64,000 nt of DNA from Tropicibacter sp. Alg240-R139 (GCF_900537075.1 NZ_UNRA01000002.1:731249-795248), one strand, 5' to 3'. Shown: positions 9,189-18,017, counted from the first letter of the stretch. Notes: generated from the sequence alone by a model not told the origin. Numbers and translations: made by a program.

Positions 9189-9943
9189 TCCATCAGCTCG
9201 ACCACCGATTTGCCAAGGCGAAAGGGCGCGGCGAAACTGACCAGACACAGCGCGATCACCTGCAGGATCAGGATATGCGCGTTGTCCTGCAGATACTCCC
9301 ACTCGTCCTTCAGCTTGCCAACCTGCTCGACCAGATCGTCATAGGCCATCGCCAAAATCAGGTAATCGCCCGCAATCGTGGGCACCTTGCGGCGCATGTT
9401 GTCGACGGCGGTCTGGGTGGGTTCATCGAGCGTGGTGAAGACCAGGAATTGATCGGGGTCGAATGCGTTGGCCTGTTCGACCATGTCATCCATCTCGTCC
9501 GTTTCATCGCCGCCCCAGCCAAAAAGGAAAGTGAGCCCCGCCAGCGGCGCGACCTCATTCGTTACGGCGATGAACAGGGGCAGTTCCGCGTTGGACGCGG
9601 TTGAGGCTGAGAGGAATTCGACCTTGTCACACAGCACCGCGATGTCGCTGTCATAAGCGGGGTCACAGAACCGCAGCCGGAACCGCGCGGCGTCGCGGTC
9701 GAATGCGGATGTTGCGGCATAGGCGATGTCGATCTGGCGATCCAGGCGCGAGCTGTCGGCCTTGTAGAGCCCCGCCAGCACGGCCACCAAGGCCCCGATG
9801 CCGCCCAGAACGACCCAGACCAGATCCGCCAGCTTCCACGCCCGGTGGCCTGCGGGTTTGCGGAACAGAAACCCGGTGCCGATGCAGCCCGTCAGGAAAA
9901 AGGCAATGAGCAGGGGGAGTTGGTTGTCAGCGATGAAATTCAT
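9176..9943 (-). CDS. Conserved membrane protein of unknown function
   Basis: A 255-residue protein that I do not recognise. Two transmembrane segments lie near residues 8-28 and 40-62 and a third near 225-245; the middle 150 residues are soluble and acidic. The middle holds four of its five cysteines none of which form a motif I know. The topology suggests a large periplasmic or cytoplasmic domain held by membrane hairpins. It overlaps the glycosyltransferase gene tail to tail by 13 bases. Confidence 0.6.
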   Translation of the reverse strand: MNFIADNQLPLLIAFFLTGCIGTGFLFRKPAGHRAWKLADLVWVVLGGIGALVAVLAGLYKADSSRLDRQIDIAYAATSAFDRDAARFRLRFCDPAYDSDIAVLCDKVEFLSASTASNAELPLFIAVTNEVAPLAGLTFLFGWGGDETDEMDDMVEQANAFDPDQFLVFTTLDEPTQTAVDNMRRKVPTIAGDYLILAMAYDDLVEQVGKLKDEWEYLQDNAHILILQVIALCLVSFAAPFRLGKSVVELMDQRR

Positions 9944-10027
9944 GGGGCGAGTTTAGGCGGCAAACGGGCCGACGCAACAGCCCTCACGCATTTGTAGGGA
10001 TTGTGTCGGCTATCATCGCACCCCCAA

Positions 10028-10123
10028 GCAAAATGCAAAGCATTTTGCCGCGCCTGACCTTCCCGTCACGCCAAAGGCGTGCTTGCAGCACGACGAAGGC
10101 GCTTCACGTCTCCCCAAGGTCAG
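10028..10123. repeat. Structured intergenic element with nested inverted repeats
   Basis: GCAAAATGC-AAA-GCATTTTGC (10028-10048) is a perfect hairpin. Directly after it CTGACCTT (10054-10061) pairs with AAGGTCAG (10116-10123), enclosing two smaller hairpins: CACGCC-AAA-GGCGTG (10067-10081) and, overlapping it, CGTGC-TTGCA-GCACG (10078-10092). This cloverleaf-like arrangement lies in the gap 9944-10142 just downstream of the AT-rich HNH-like gene. It may be a dispersed repeat unit, a terminator region, or the boundary of an insertion. Confidence 0.55.
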
Positions 10124-10142
10124 ACAAAATCAATAATTGCAA

Positions 10143-11033
10143 CTATTCATTTGTTTCAGAGCCCGCTCCAAACTGTAGGTGGTCATCTAACATGACCCTT
10201 GCTTGATCCGAGTTCGTGAAACGTTTTGGATCAGACCTTATTTGGTTGTTGATTTTCTGTCGTTGTTTTTCGGAGAGAACGTCGAACACCTTGGAAGCGT
10301 TATGCGCTCGATCAAGAAACAATTCCCAAAGAAATTTAGACACATTCCCCAAAGGCGAGGTGAAGTGACCATCGCCACACCGAAGGAAATCGTTTCCTAG
10401 CAGATTGTCTTGGTCATGTACTCTGCCCAAAAGTATCAATGGTCCCAACTTAGAGAAAGTTGCGATGAATTTTCCATTTTCCGTGTAAATTACGTCTCGC
10501 TCAACCGAGCGGTGAACCCAACTATTCCAGTTCGAAGGAAGGTTGTCCGCGTCGAAACTGTCAAAGTACCCAAGGTAGATTAGGAAAAGCCTGTTTTCTG
10601 CGGGATGTTTTGCCCTATCTAAAAGAAAGTCTTTCCATCTCTTCTCGGCAGCTTCAACAAAGCCAAGGGACGTGTCATCATATTGCGAGAGAATTCCCCG
10701 ATACCTTTGTGATTGAATCGTCCGGAATGCCAATGAAGCAGTAAATCGAGATAGCCAAGGCCCGTAGGGGCCCCTTATGTCTTCTCTAAGTGTCGCAGGG
10801 GAAAAGTATTTTTGACTAAACGCATTTTCCCATTTTGAGAACCGATCCTCGCAGTTTTTGCAATAGATGTGGTGTTTGTCTCCATCTTGCTGTCTCACGT
10901 TTGGTCTAGCACCGGACCTTAGGTACGGAGAACCTCCTGTCTCGATCAGCCAGCGAAACACAAACTTCGGAATAATGTGGCTCTCGCAGAGCTTAGCCGT
11001 TTGATCGCATAACCAACAAACTGATGTGCTCAA
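10143..11033 (-). CDS. HNH-like zinc-finger protein of unknown function, probably acquired
   Basis: A 296-residue protein whose N-terminus has a treble-clef layout: C6-x2-C9, then SHIIP (His19), then C58-x2-C61-E. This resembles HNH-type nuclease fingers but lacks a clear final His, so nuclease activity is uncertain. The remainder (LRSGARPNVRQQDG, FRTIQSQRYRG and a long C-terminal part) is not a domain I know. The base composition is visibly AT-richer than all neighbours, a sign of transfer. The start appears to be a TTG at 11033 that overlaps the parE stop by four bases (TTGA); no ATG or GTG lies in frame near the conserved start. It may be a solo defence or regulatory gene. Confidence 0.65.
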   Translation of the reverse strand: MSTSVCWLCDQTAKLCESHIIPKFVFRWLIETGGSPYLRSGARPNVRQQDGDKHHIYCKNCEDRFSKWENAFSQKYFSPATLREDIRGPYGPWLSRFTASLAFRTIQSQRYRGILSQYDDTSLGFVEAAEKRWKDFLLDRAKHPAENRLFLIYLGYFDSFDADNLPSNWNSWVHRSVERDVIYTENGKFIATFSKLGPLILLGRVHDQDNLLGNDFLRCGDGHFTSPLGNVSKFLWELFLDRAHNASKVFDVLSEKQRQKINNQIRSDPKRFTNSDQARVMLDDHLQFGAGSETNE

Positions 11034-13000
11034 ACATCCAACTCCTCCACAAACCGCGCGTTCTCCTGAATATACTGGAACCGCAGTTCGGGTTTCTTGC
11101 CCATCAGGCGTTCGACCAGGTCTCCGGTTTCGCCCGGTTCGTCCTCGTCAATCGTGACCCGGATCAAGGTGCGCGAGTTCGGGTCCATCGTGGTCTCTTT
11201 CAGGTCCTTGGCATCCATTTCACCAAGACCCTTGAAGCGCGAGACGTCGATCTTGCCTTTACCGCCCAGACCCTTTTCCAGCCACTTGTCGCGCTCCGGC
11301 TCGTCCACGCAATAGACGCGCTTGGCGCCTTGGGTCAGGCGGAACAGCGGCGGACACGCCAGATACAAGTGGCCCGCGTCGATCATGGGCCGCATCTGGG
11401 TGAAGAAGAACGTCATCAACAGCGCCGCGATATGCGCGCCATCGACGTCCGCATCGGTCATGATGATGACCTTGTCATAGCGCAGGTCATCGACGTTGAA
11501 TTTGGTCCCCAAGCCGACGCCAAGCGCCTGCGTCAGGTCGCTGATCTCAGCATTCGAGCTGAGTTTCGAACTGGCCGCGCCCAGAACGTTCAGGATTTTA
11601 CCTCGCAGGGGCAGCAGGGCCTGGGTCTTGCGGTTGCGTGCCATCTTGGCCGAGCCACCGGCCGAGTCGCCCTCGACAATGAACAGCTCGGTGCCTTCGC
11701 GCGTGTTGGACGAACAATCGGTCAGCTTGCCGGGCAGGCGTAGCTTCTTGGTGGCCGATTTGCGCGCGGTTTCTTTTTCCTGTCGCCGCTTCAGGCGTTC
11801 CTCGGCCCGCAGGATCAGGAAGTCGAGGATCGCACCAGCCGATTTCGTATCCGCTGCCAGCCAGTTGTCGAAATGGTCCCGGACCGAGTTTTCCACCAGC
11901 CGCTGCGCTTCGACCGTGGCAAGACGGTCCTTTGTCTGGCCCACGAATTCCGGCTCGCGGATGAAACATGACACCAGAGCGCAACCGCCGGTGATCAGAT
12001 CCTCACGCGTGATTTGGGCGGCCTTCTTGTTGTTGACCAGCTCGCCGTATGCCTTGATCCCCTTGAGGATCGCCGCCCAGAATCCGGCCACATGGGTGCC
12101 GCCTTCGGGCGTGGGGACGGTGTTACAATAGGACTGGATGAAGCCATCGCGCGAGGGCGTCCAGTTGATCGCCCATTCCACCTTGCCCGGCGTGCCGAAC
12201 TTTTCCTTGAAGTCGACGGTGCCGCCAAAGGGCACATCGGCATAGGTGGATGCGCTGCCCAGGGTCTCGGTCAGGTAATCCGACAGGCCGCCGGGAAAGT
12301 GGAAGGTTGCGCTGGTCGGTGTTTCGCCATCGTCGATTTCCGATTTCCAGCGGATTTCAACGCCCGAGAACAGGTAAGCCTTGGAGCGGATGGATTTGAA
12401 CAGGCGCGCTGGTTTGAACCGGTGATGGCCAAAGATCTCTTCGTCCGCGTGGAACGTGACCGTGGTGCCGCGCCGGTTGGGGGCCGCGCCGACCTTTTCG
12501 ACACCGCCCAGCGGGAGACCACGCGAAAACCGCTGTTCGAACACCTGCTTGTCGCGGGCGACTTGCACGACCATGGAATCAGACAGAGCGTTGACGACGG
12601 ATGCGCCCACCCCGTGCAGACCGCCGGATGTTTCATACGCATCGCCAGAGAATTTGCCGCCCGCGTGCAGGGTACACAAGATGACTTCGAGCGCGGATTT
12701 GCCTGGAAACTTGGGGTGCGGGTCGATCGGAATGCCGCGGCCATTGTCGCGGATGGTGATGGCATAATCTGCGTGCAGCTCGACCTCGATCCGGTTGGCG
12801 TGGCCTGCGACGGCCTCGTCCATCGAGTTGTCGAGCACTTCGGCCACCAGATGGTGCAGCGCGCGCTCATCCGTGCCGCCGATGTACATGCCGGGGCGTT
12901 TGCGGACCGGTTCCAGCCCTTCGAGCACCTCGATCGAGGAGGCGTCATAGGTCGCGGAGGGGGCTCCGCTCAACAGATCTTCGGGCATGTCGCTGCTCAT
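11030..13000 (-). CDS. parE: DNA topoisomerase IV subunit B
   Basis: A 656-residue ATPase subunit that with ParC decatenates daughter chromosomes. The GHKL ATPase domain shows EVLDNSMDE (54-62) and DNGRGIP (85-91). The transducer domain follows, then the TOPRIM domain with FIVEGDSAGGSAK and MTDADVDGAHIA. The C-terminal end KKPELRFQYIQENARFVEELDV-like region is complete. The ATG at 13000 was preferred to the upstream open frame because family similarity starts there. ParC is not in the window. The stop codon overlaps the start of the following AT-rich gene. Confidence 0.96.
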   Translation of the reverse strand: MSSDMPEDLLSGAPSATYDASSIEVLEGLEPVRKRPGMYIGGTDERALHHLVAEVLDNSMDEAVAGHANRIEVELHADYAITIRDNGRGIPIDPHPKFPGKSALEVILCTLHAGGKFSGDAYETSGGLHGVGASVVNALSDSMVVQVARDKQVFEQRFSRGLPLGGVEKVGAAPNRRGTTVTFHADEEIFGHHRFKPARLFKSIRSKAYLFSGVEIRWKSEIDDGETPTSATFHFPGGLSDYLTETLGSASTYADVPFGGTVDFKEKFGTPGKVEWAINWTPSRDGFIQSYCNTVPTPEGGTHVAGFWAAILKGIKAYGELVNNKKAAQITREDLITGGCALVSCFIREPEFVGQTKDRLATVEAQRLVENSVRDHFDNWLAADTKSAGAILDFLILRAEERLKRRQEKETARKSATKKLRLPGKLTDCSSNTREGTELFIVEGDSAGGSAKMARNRKTQALLPLRGKILNVLGAASSKLSSNAEISDLTQALGVGLGTKFNVDDLRYDKVIIMTDADVDGAHIAALLMTFFFTQMRPMIDAGHLYLACPPLFRLTQGAKRVYCVDEPERDKWLEKGLGGKGKIDVSRFKGLGEMDAKDLKETTMDPNSRTLIRVTIDEDEPGETGDLVERLMGKKPELRFQYIQENARFVEELDV

Positions 13001-13332
13001 ATTCTTGGGCTCTTCTTTGGCAGGTATTATGGCAGGTGATGTGGTCGGGGGAAAGGGGGAACGCAGGGTGTTGTGTGTAAGTTGGCAGAGCAAGACATGG
13101 TCGCTGTCATCCCGTAGCCGGTGTTTTGCATTGAGAAACGAGACGGCTGCAGGGCATCGGGCGGAGCTCTATCCAGAGGCGATCAGCAGCGGCGCACCCG
13201 TTCAGAAGCGCCGTCCCTAACTGCTTGGTCGGAATCACGCCAAGATCTGGGTTTCGTCTGAATCGATACCGACCGTCGGCCAACCACTGTCCCCAAAGCA
13301 ATCTTCGCACACGTTATATGTTCAGTACCCGC
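13001..13332. other. Intergenic stretch without a recognised gene
   Basis: These 332 bases lie between the parE start and the 3' end of the tandem HxlR-type gene. They should contain the parE promoter. Short open frames exist on both strands but have no recognisable features, and I see no strong hairpin or repeat. Confidence 0.6.
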
Positions 13333-13872
13333 CTAAGTGAGTGTGATGAGGGAGCGTGTCATCTCGCTGATCACCTGCCCGGTGTTGATCGCCCGGTAGA
13401 TTGGATGCGGTGGTCGGCTGGTGCCATCCACTGTGCGGCTGACCCAGTCATGGTTTTCCAGTGTTTGCAACGACTGCGACAGGGCGCGATCCGTGACTGT
13501 CCCGAGCTGATGCTTGACGATGCTAAAGCGGCTGGGATCGTTCAATGTCGTCAAGATGGGCAGGGTCCACGTCCGTCGTAGCAACGACTTGTGATCGCCG
13601 GATACTGTATGAACCCGGTGTGCCAGTTCCGCTACAACTTGCCCTTTAGAAGTTAACCGGAATTCTGGACGCAACGGGTGGCCATGTCTGGGGTTCCGCT
13701 CCAGCAGCCCAATCTCGGTCAGATGGGCCAGGCTTTGCGCAAATGCGGTCCTGCTGGCGCCGGATGCCGACAACAGTGGCGCCTGACGCCCCGGAACACC
13801 GTCATGAAGATGCGCGAGAATAGGCAGCGTCCAAGCCCGAGAGGTGATGTTGACAAGTAGCTTTATGTCCAT
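13333..13872 (-). CDS. Tandem winged-helix (HxlR-like) transcriptional regulator
   Basis: A 179-residue DNA-binding protein made of two HxlR-like winged-helix units in one chain. The repeats are obvious: residues 11-24 (SRAWTLPILAHLHD) and 99-112 (RRTWTLPILTTLND), each followed by a recognition-helix region (AFAQSLAHLTEIGLLER and ALSQSLQTLENHDWVSR) and a wing. Ordinary HxlR proteins are single-domain dimers, so this looks like a covalent pseudo-dimer. It lacks the N-terminal Cys typical of HxlR sensors. It is divergent from a VOC gene with 39 bases between and probably controls it and itself. Confidence 0.75.
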   Translation of the reverse strand: MDIKLLVNITSRAWTLPILAHLHDGVPGRQAPLLSASGASRTAFAQSLAHLTEIGLLERNPRHGHPLRPEFRLTSKGQVVAELAHRVHTVSGDHKSLLRRTWTLPILTTLNDPSRFSIVKHQLGTVTDRALSQSLQTLENHDWVSRTVDGTSRPPHPIYRAINTGQVISEMTRSLITLT

Positions 13873-13893
13873 GAAGTATAGTTAGTATATTTC
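13873..13893. promoter_or_regulatory. Operator-like inverted repeat between the regulator and VOC genes
   Basis: GAAGTATA and TATATTTC flank a 5-base centre and match in seven of eight paired positions. The site abuts the start codon of the regulator and lies 18 bases before the VOC start. A regulator bound here could block both divergent genes. Confidence 0.5.
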
Positions 13894-13911
13894 GCGCCGA
13901 AAGGAAAGTTG

Positions 13912-14289
13912 ATGTCGCTCGTTTCATTGGAAAACACCATTACCCTCGCCATGTCGGTCAGGGACCGCCACGCAAGCGCTCGTTGGTATCAAGAGATGTT
14001 GGGGTTTGAACTGGTCTACCATGCGGATGAAGCGGGTTGGTCGGAAATTCAGACCAGGACCAAAGACGTGACCATCGGGTTTGGCGAGCAGGCGGAACCG
14101 GCACCAGGCAACTGCGTTCCTGTGTTCGGTGTCGCTGATATGGATAGTGCGCGGCAGGCGTTGGAAACGGCCAATGTCACCTTTGACGGTCCAACGGATG
14201 TGATCGAAGGCATGGTCAAAACCGCCACGTTTTACGACCCCGATGGCAATGCATTGATGTTGGCACAGGACCTGACCGGCTCGGCGTAA
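13912..14289 (+). CDS. VOC (glyoxalase/bleomycin resistance) family protein
   Basis: A 125-residue single-chain vicinal-oxygen-chelate protein with two beta-alpha-beta-beta-beta units (ITLAMSVRDRHASARWYQEMLGFE-type start, and FYDPDGNALML at the end). The Glu and His metal positions of true glyoxalase I are not all evident, so substrate and activity are unknown. The ATG at 13912 has AAGGAAAG upstream. It is paired with a divergent tandem HxlR-like regulator and followed by an AhpD-like gene in the same direction, suggesting a small stress-response unit. Confidence 0.8.
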   Translation: MSLVSLENTITLAMSVRDRHASARWYQEMLGFELVYHADEAGWSEIQTRTKDVTIGFGEQAEPAPGNCVPVFGVADMDSARQALETANVTFDGPTDVIEGMVKTATFYDPDGNALMLAQDLTGSA

Positions 14290-14377
14290 TCGTAGGGCTC
14301 GGAAATTGCGTCTCGCAGCCCATTGGATATGGCGCTAGGGTTCGCCTGATCAGAATTCTGTCAGATGAGGAGGCGAA

Positions 14378-14986
14378 ATGAGCTGGATTGAAACCGTTCC
14401 GTTCGAGCAGGCAACAGGCAAGCTGAAAAAGTTGTATCAGCGAGTGACAGGCCCTGACAAAAACGTGGACAACATCATGATGTCCCATTCCCTGCGACCC
14501 CATTCGATGGAAGGGCACATGGTGCTCTACAAGAATGTGCTGCATCACACAGGCAACAAGATCCCCAAGTGGTTCTTGGAGACTCTGGGGGTCTGGGTCA
14601 GCTCGTTGAACGGCTGCGCCTATTGTGTCGAGCACCACTTTCAGGGGCTGCAACGTTTGTTGGGGGACGAACCGCGTGGCCTTGCGATCCGTGCCGGAAT
14701 TGAGGCTCGCGATCTGACCAATGTACCACTGGACGAGGCGCAAGTGGCGGCCATGCTCTACGCCCGCAAGTTGACCGAAGCCCCGGCCGAAATGGTTGAG
14801 GCTGACGTGATCGCCCTGCGCAACCTAGGGTGGGACGATGGTTGCATACTCGAGATCAATCAGGTGAGTTCGTATTTTTCTTACGCCAACCGAACGGTTC
14901 TGGGGCTCGGTTGCTCGACCAAAGGGGATGTGCTGGGACTGTCGCCCAACAATTCGGGCAATCCCGACGATTGGGGGCACAGCTGA
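14378..14986 (+). CDS. Peroxidase-related (AhpD-like, carboxymuconolactone decarboxylase) protein
   Basis: A 202-residue all-helical protein of the uncharacterized peroxidase-related family. The AhpD-type redox motif is present as C80-A-Y-C83 followed by EHH, and the family mark LGVWVSSLNGCAYC is clear. AhpD relatives use the two cysteines and a nearby His to reduce peroxides or disulfides. A strong GAGGAGG site precedes the ATG at 14378. It follows the VOC gene by 88 bases in the same direction. Confidence 0.87.
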   Translation: MSWIETVPFEQATGKLKKLYQRVTGPDKNVDNIMMSHSLRPHSMEGHMVLYKNVLHHTGNKIPKWFLETLGVWVSSLNGCAYCVEHHFQGLQRLLGDEPRGLAIRAGIEARDLTNVPLDEAQVAAMLYARKLTEAPAEMVEADVIALRNLGWDDGCILEINQVSSYFSYANRTVLGLGCSTKGDVLGLSPNNSGNPDDWGHS

Positions 14987-15221
14987 ATTCCTAACCTTTT
15001 GCCGTCAGTATCGTCGATGATGAAGTTTGGAAGCGGTTGCGGGGGCAAGGTTATCTTCGCGAGATGCGATGACAATCCCGACTGCGGGAACATTTGCCTT
15101 TTCGGGCTGACGAACAACGCCAACTTTGACAAAGCGCCGCTTAACGGCAGCACGTCGAACATGGTCTGCAGAGGCCCGTTGTCATACTTCGACATGCAGT
15201 TGACATCTCGTTCTGCGCCGC

Positions 15222-15295
15222 GGCGCCTCGCCGCAGGTGAGGCGCCCGGCCCAACCCCGCGAGGGCCCGCACGGGCATGAAGAGGGGGCGGGAGC
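15222..15295 (-). repeat. Dispersed hairpin repeat, copy C
   Basis: Read on the minus strand, it begins GCTCCCGCCC (15295-15286), has GTTGGGCCGGGCGCC starting 40 bases later, and ends in the hairpin GGCGCCTC (15222-15229) / GAGGCGCC (15239-15246). The same plan occurs at 39013 and 45140. It lies between two convergent genes. The remainder of 14987-15303 shows no supported gene. Confidence 0.75.
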
Positions 15296-15303
15296 CATAC
15301 GAG

Positions 15304-15915
15304 TCACGAACCGCCACCTGCCTCTAGCGCGCGAACATAGGCTGGGCGGGCTTCGATCATCTGGGTAAACGATGTCAGTCCTGGATAGTCATCGCCTCGC
15401 CCCAACCGCCCGACAATCCCGGCAGGGAAGCTCAACACAATGTCGGCTGCCGACAGATCGTCCAGCACAAAGTGGCCCGAGGGGCGCAAGACGCTTTCCA
15501 TGTAGTCGAAATGGTTCGTCAGTTCGTTCTGGATGCGTGGATGCAATGGCGCGCCTGCATCTCCCAAAAGACCTACATAGAGGTTTAGCAGGATTGGGGT
15601 CATCACGGACCCTTCGGCGAAATGCATCAACTCCAGATGGTGCCAGTGCTCTGGGGTTCCGGCGTCAGGCACCAGGTGGGGCCCGTACAGCGCACAAAGG
15701 ACTTCGACGATGGCTGCTGATTCCGAAACCATCTGACCGTCGATTTCTATCACCGGGGATTTGCCCAGGGGGTGCACTGTCAACAGTTCGGGCGGCGCCA
15801 GGTTGGTCTTGGCGTCTCGCTCATATCGGATGACGTCGTAATCAACGCCCAACTCTTCGAGCAGCCACAGGATACGCAACGAGCGCGAGCGATTGAGATG
15901 GTGAACTTTGATCAT
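15304..15915 (-). CDS. Glutathione S-transferase family protein
   Basis: A 203-residue cytosolic GST with an N-terminal thioredoxin-like domain (VHHLNRSRSLRILWLLEELG, then the cis-Pro region GKSPVIEIDG and ESAAIVEVL) and a C-terminal helical domain. The Ser-Arg-Ser near residue 10 is in the position of the catalytic residue in several bacterial GST classes. Its ATG at 15915 overlaps the stop of the upstream hydrolase gene by four bases (ATGA), so the two are translationally coupled. The substrate is unknown. Confidence 0.88.
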   Translation of the reverse strand: MIKVHHLNRSRSLRILWLLEELGVDYDVIRYERDAKTNLAPPELLTVHPLGKSPVIEIDGQMVSESAAIVEVLCALYGPHLVPDAGTPEHWHHLELMHFAEGSVMTPILLNLYVGLLGDAGAPLHPRIQNELTNHFDYMESVLRPSGHFVLDDLSAADIVLSFPAGIVGRLGRGDDYPGLTSFTQMIEARPAYVRALEAGGGS

Positions 15916-16802
15916 GATGACGTTCCTTTGTCGGGCATCCAATTGACAATGGCCTTTGCCACGGCCCGCGGGTCCTGGTGGATCAGCCAATGATCCGTGT
16001 CAGGGATAGTAACCCGCGTCAGGTCGGCGGCAAATTGTTCCAGGTCTTCTGTTGATTGCGGGAGCAACGCCCTGTCATCCGGCCCCCAAAGCAGCAGATG
16101 CGGGCAATGTACTCGCAATCGATCCAGCGGCAGTGCCGGCAGATCGGTAATCGGTTCCCCCGGCGCGGCCACTTGCAGGGGCGACGCACGGTACCAATTC
16201 AGCATGGCGTTGAGCCGACCAGGGCGCGCCCATTCGGTTTTGTACTTGGCAAGCGTTGCGTCATCCAGCCAGTCCTTGCCAAGATGACGACGAAAGAACT
16301 TTTCGATCCCGGCGAAATTGTTGGCGCTCATGGCATTTGCGGAGTCCGGGCTGCGCAGCATGTTGATATACTGCGAGGCTTCCGATTGCGCGCCACCTGC
16401 CGCCATCTCGCGCTGGAACGGGACGGGGTGGACGCCATTGGCGATGATCAGACGCTCGACCAGCTTGGGTTTGAACATCGCCAGACCATAAGCCACTGCC
16501 GCCCCCCAATCGTGACCCATGACTGTTACTGGCGCACCCAACTGTTCGATCAGCGCGCCCATGTCGCTGACCAGGGCCGACGTCACATAGTTGTCGGCCC
16601 CCTCAGGTGCCCAGCTTTGGCCGTAACCACGCTGATCCGGGGCAACACAGTGAAAGCGGTGCGACAAATGCGGGGCCAGATCCCCCCATGCGCCACCGTA
16701 TTCGGGAAAGCCGTGCAGCATGAGCAGCGTCGGCAAAGACGGGTCGCCCCAGCTGCGTACAAAGAACGGCTGTCCGTTCAGGTCCATGAACTCGCTGCGC
16801 AT
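15912..16802 (-). CDS. Alpha/beta hydrolase, epoxide hydrolase-like
   Basis: A 296-residue alpha/beta hydrolase. The oxyanion region is HGFPEYGGAW (30-39), the nucleophile is Asp98 in VMGHDWGAA, which is the epoxide hydrolase and dehalogenase pattern, and the catalytic His is in DTDHWLIHQDP. Hydrolysis of an epoxide followed by GST action would be a sensible pair with the overlapping GST gene. The ATG at 16802 has AGGAGAAG five bases upstream; the longer open frame to 16961 lacks family similarity. Confidence 0.88.
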   Translation of the reverse strand: MRSEFMDLNGQPFFVRSWGDPSLPTLLMLHGFPEYGGAWGDLAPHLSHRFHCVAPDQRGYGQSWAPEGADNYVTSALVSDMGALIEQLGAPVTVMGHDWGAAVAYGLAMFKPKLVERLIIANGVHPVPFQREMAAGGAQSEASQYINMLRSPDSANAMSANNFAGIEKFFRRHLGKDWLDDATLAKYKTEWARPGRLNAMLNWYRASPLQVAAPGEPITDLPALPLDRLRVHCPHLLLWGPDDRALLPQSTEDLEQFAADLTRVTIPDTDHWLIHQDPRAVAKAIVNWMPDKGTSS

Positions 16803-17024
16803 CAGTGCTTCTCCTGTCACGTGTCCTTGGTTCAGTGAAGCAGGCTTGGGGCAGCTTTGGAACGAAACTTTGTCGTGACCCTTCGTCAGCGTTGATCTGA
16901 ATGCGTCAAGATATTCGACGTATATGTCATGGCAGACACAGGAGTGATCTGCAATTGACACCGATCAAGGCAGGACCGCGCACGATTTGCTAGCCGAGAG
17001 GTGACAAAACCAAGGGACCAAAAA

Positions 17025-17978
17025 ATGGCGACAGTGACTTCGATCGAAACAACAAAACCGACTTCCGAACCCGCCAAACCTGCCGCGGCAGGGTCGGCAA
17101 AGGCACCACGCAAGAAGCCAGTCGAGAGCGAAGCCGAAAAGATACGCAAGGCGTTTGAAAGCGGTCATTACCCCTATGCCCGCAAAATGCCACGCCGCGC
17201 TTACGAGGCCGAAAAAGCGAAGCTGCAGGCAGAGCTGCTCAAAGTGCAGCATTGGGCGCAGGAAACCGGGGAACGTTTTGTTTTGCTTTTCGAAGGTCGC
17301 GATGCTGCTGGCAAGGGCGGCACCATCAAACGGTTCATGGAGCACCTCAATCCACGTCAGGCGCGCGTCGTTGCGTTGAACAAACCTTCGTGGGAAGAGA
17401 AGGGGCAGTGGTATTTCCAGCGCTATGTGCAAGAACTGCCCACCACCGGTGAAATGGTGTTTTATGACCGTTCGTGGTACAACCGCGCGGGCGTTGAGCG
17501 GGTCATGGGGTTCTGTGCGCCCAACGAGTACTTGGAGTTCATGCGTCAGGCGCCCGAGCTTGAACGGATGCTGGTGCGATCAGGCATCCGGTTCTACAAA
17601 TACTGGTTCTCGGTCACTCAGCCTGAACAAAAGCGACGTTTTGATTCCCGCGCCACTGATCCGCTCAAACGGTGGAAGCTTAGCCCGATTGACAAGGCGT
17701 CGCTGGACAAATGGGACGACTATACCGAGGCGAAAGAGGCGATGTTCTTTTACACAGACACCGCCGACGCGCCCTGGACCATCATCAAATCGAACGACAA
17801 GAAGCGTGCGCGACTGAACTGCATGCGCCATTTCCTGTCGACCATAGATTACCCGGACAAGGACCTGGAGATAGTCGGCCAACCTGACCCTCTGATCGTG
17901 GGCCAGGCCCACCACGTCATCCACCGTTCAGAGCACATCCTGGGCACCGCATTGCATCCGGACCAGCGTCAGAAATGA
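17025..17978 (+). CDS. ppk2: Polyphosphate kinase 2
   Basis: A 317-residue PPK2 family kinase that moves phosphate between polyphosphate and nucleotides. The Walker A motif is GRDAAGKGGT (91-100), followed by the FMEHLNPRQARVVAL region, the Walker B region FYDRSWYNRAGVERVMGF and a lid with basic residues. It is a single-domain member. Residues 1-35 are a Lys/Pro/Ala-rich extension. The ATG at 17025 is preceded by AAGGGA at good spacing. The window has no ppk1 or ppx gene. Confidence 0.93.
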   Translation: MATVTSIETTKPTSEPAKPAAAGSAKAPRKKPVESEAEKIRKAFESGHYPYARKMPRRAYEAEKAKLQAELLKVQHWAQETGERFVLLFEGRDAAGKGGTIKRFMEHLNPRQARVVALNKPSWEEKGQWYFQRYVQELPTTGEMVFYDRSWYNRAGVERVMGFCAPNEYLEFMRQAPELERMLVRSGIRFYKYWFSVTQPEQKRRFDSRATDPLKRWKLSPIDKASLDKWDDYTEAKEAMFFYTDTADAPWTIIKSNDKKRARLNCMRHFLSTIDYPDKDLEIVGQPDPLIVGQAHHVIHRSEHILGTALHPDQRQK

Positions 17979-18017
17979 AACGTCAATCAGATCAGGCGGC
18001 CTTGGTCGCCTGTACGG

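Noticed and set aside
8439-9302. N-terminal extension of ygfZ
   Set aside because: Antisense to the glycosyltransferase gene; the conserved start of YgfZ with a good ribosome site is at 8438.
12014-13039. Long open frame antisense to parE (341 codons)
   Set aside because: A shadow of the parE reading frame in G+C-rich DNA; composition and lack of motifs argue against a gene.
17993-18012. Hairpin between ppk2 and the DUF2461 gene as terminator
   Set aside because: The stem is only six base pairs and no T run follows on either strand.
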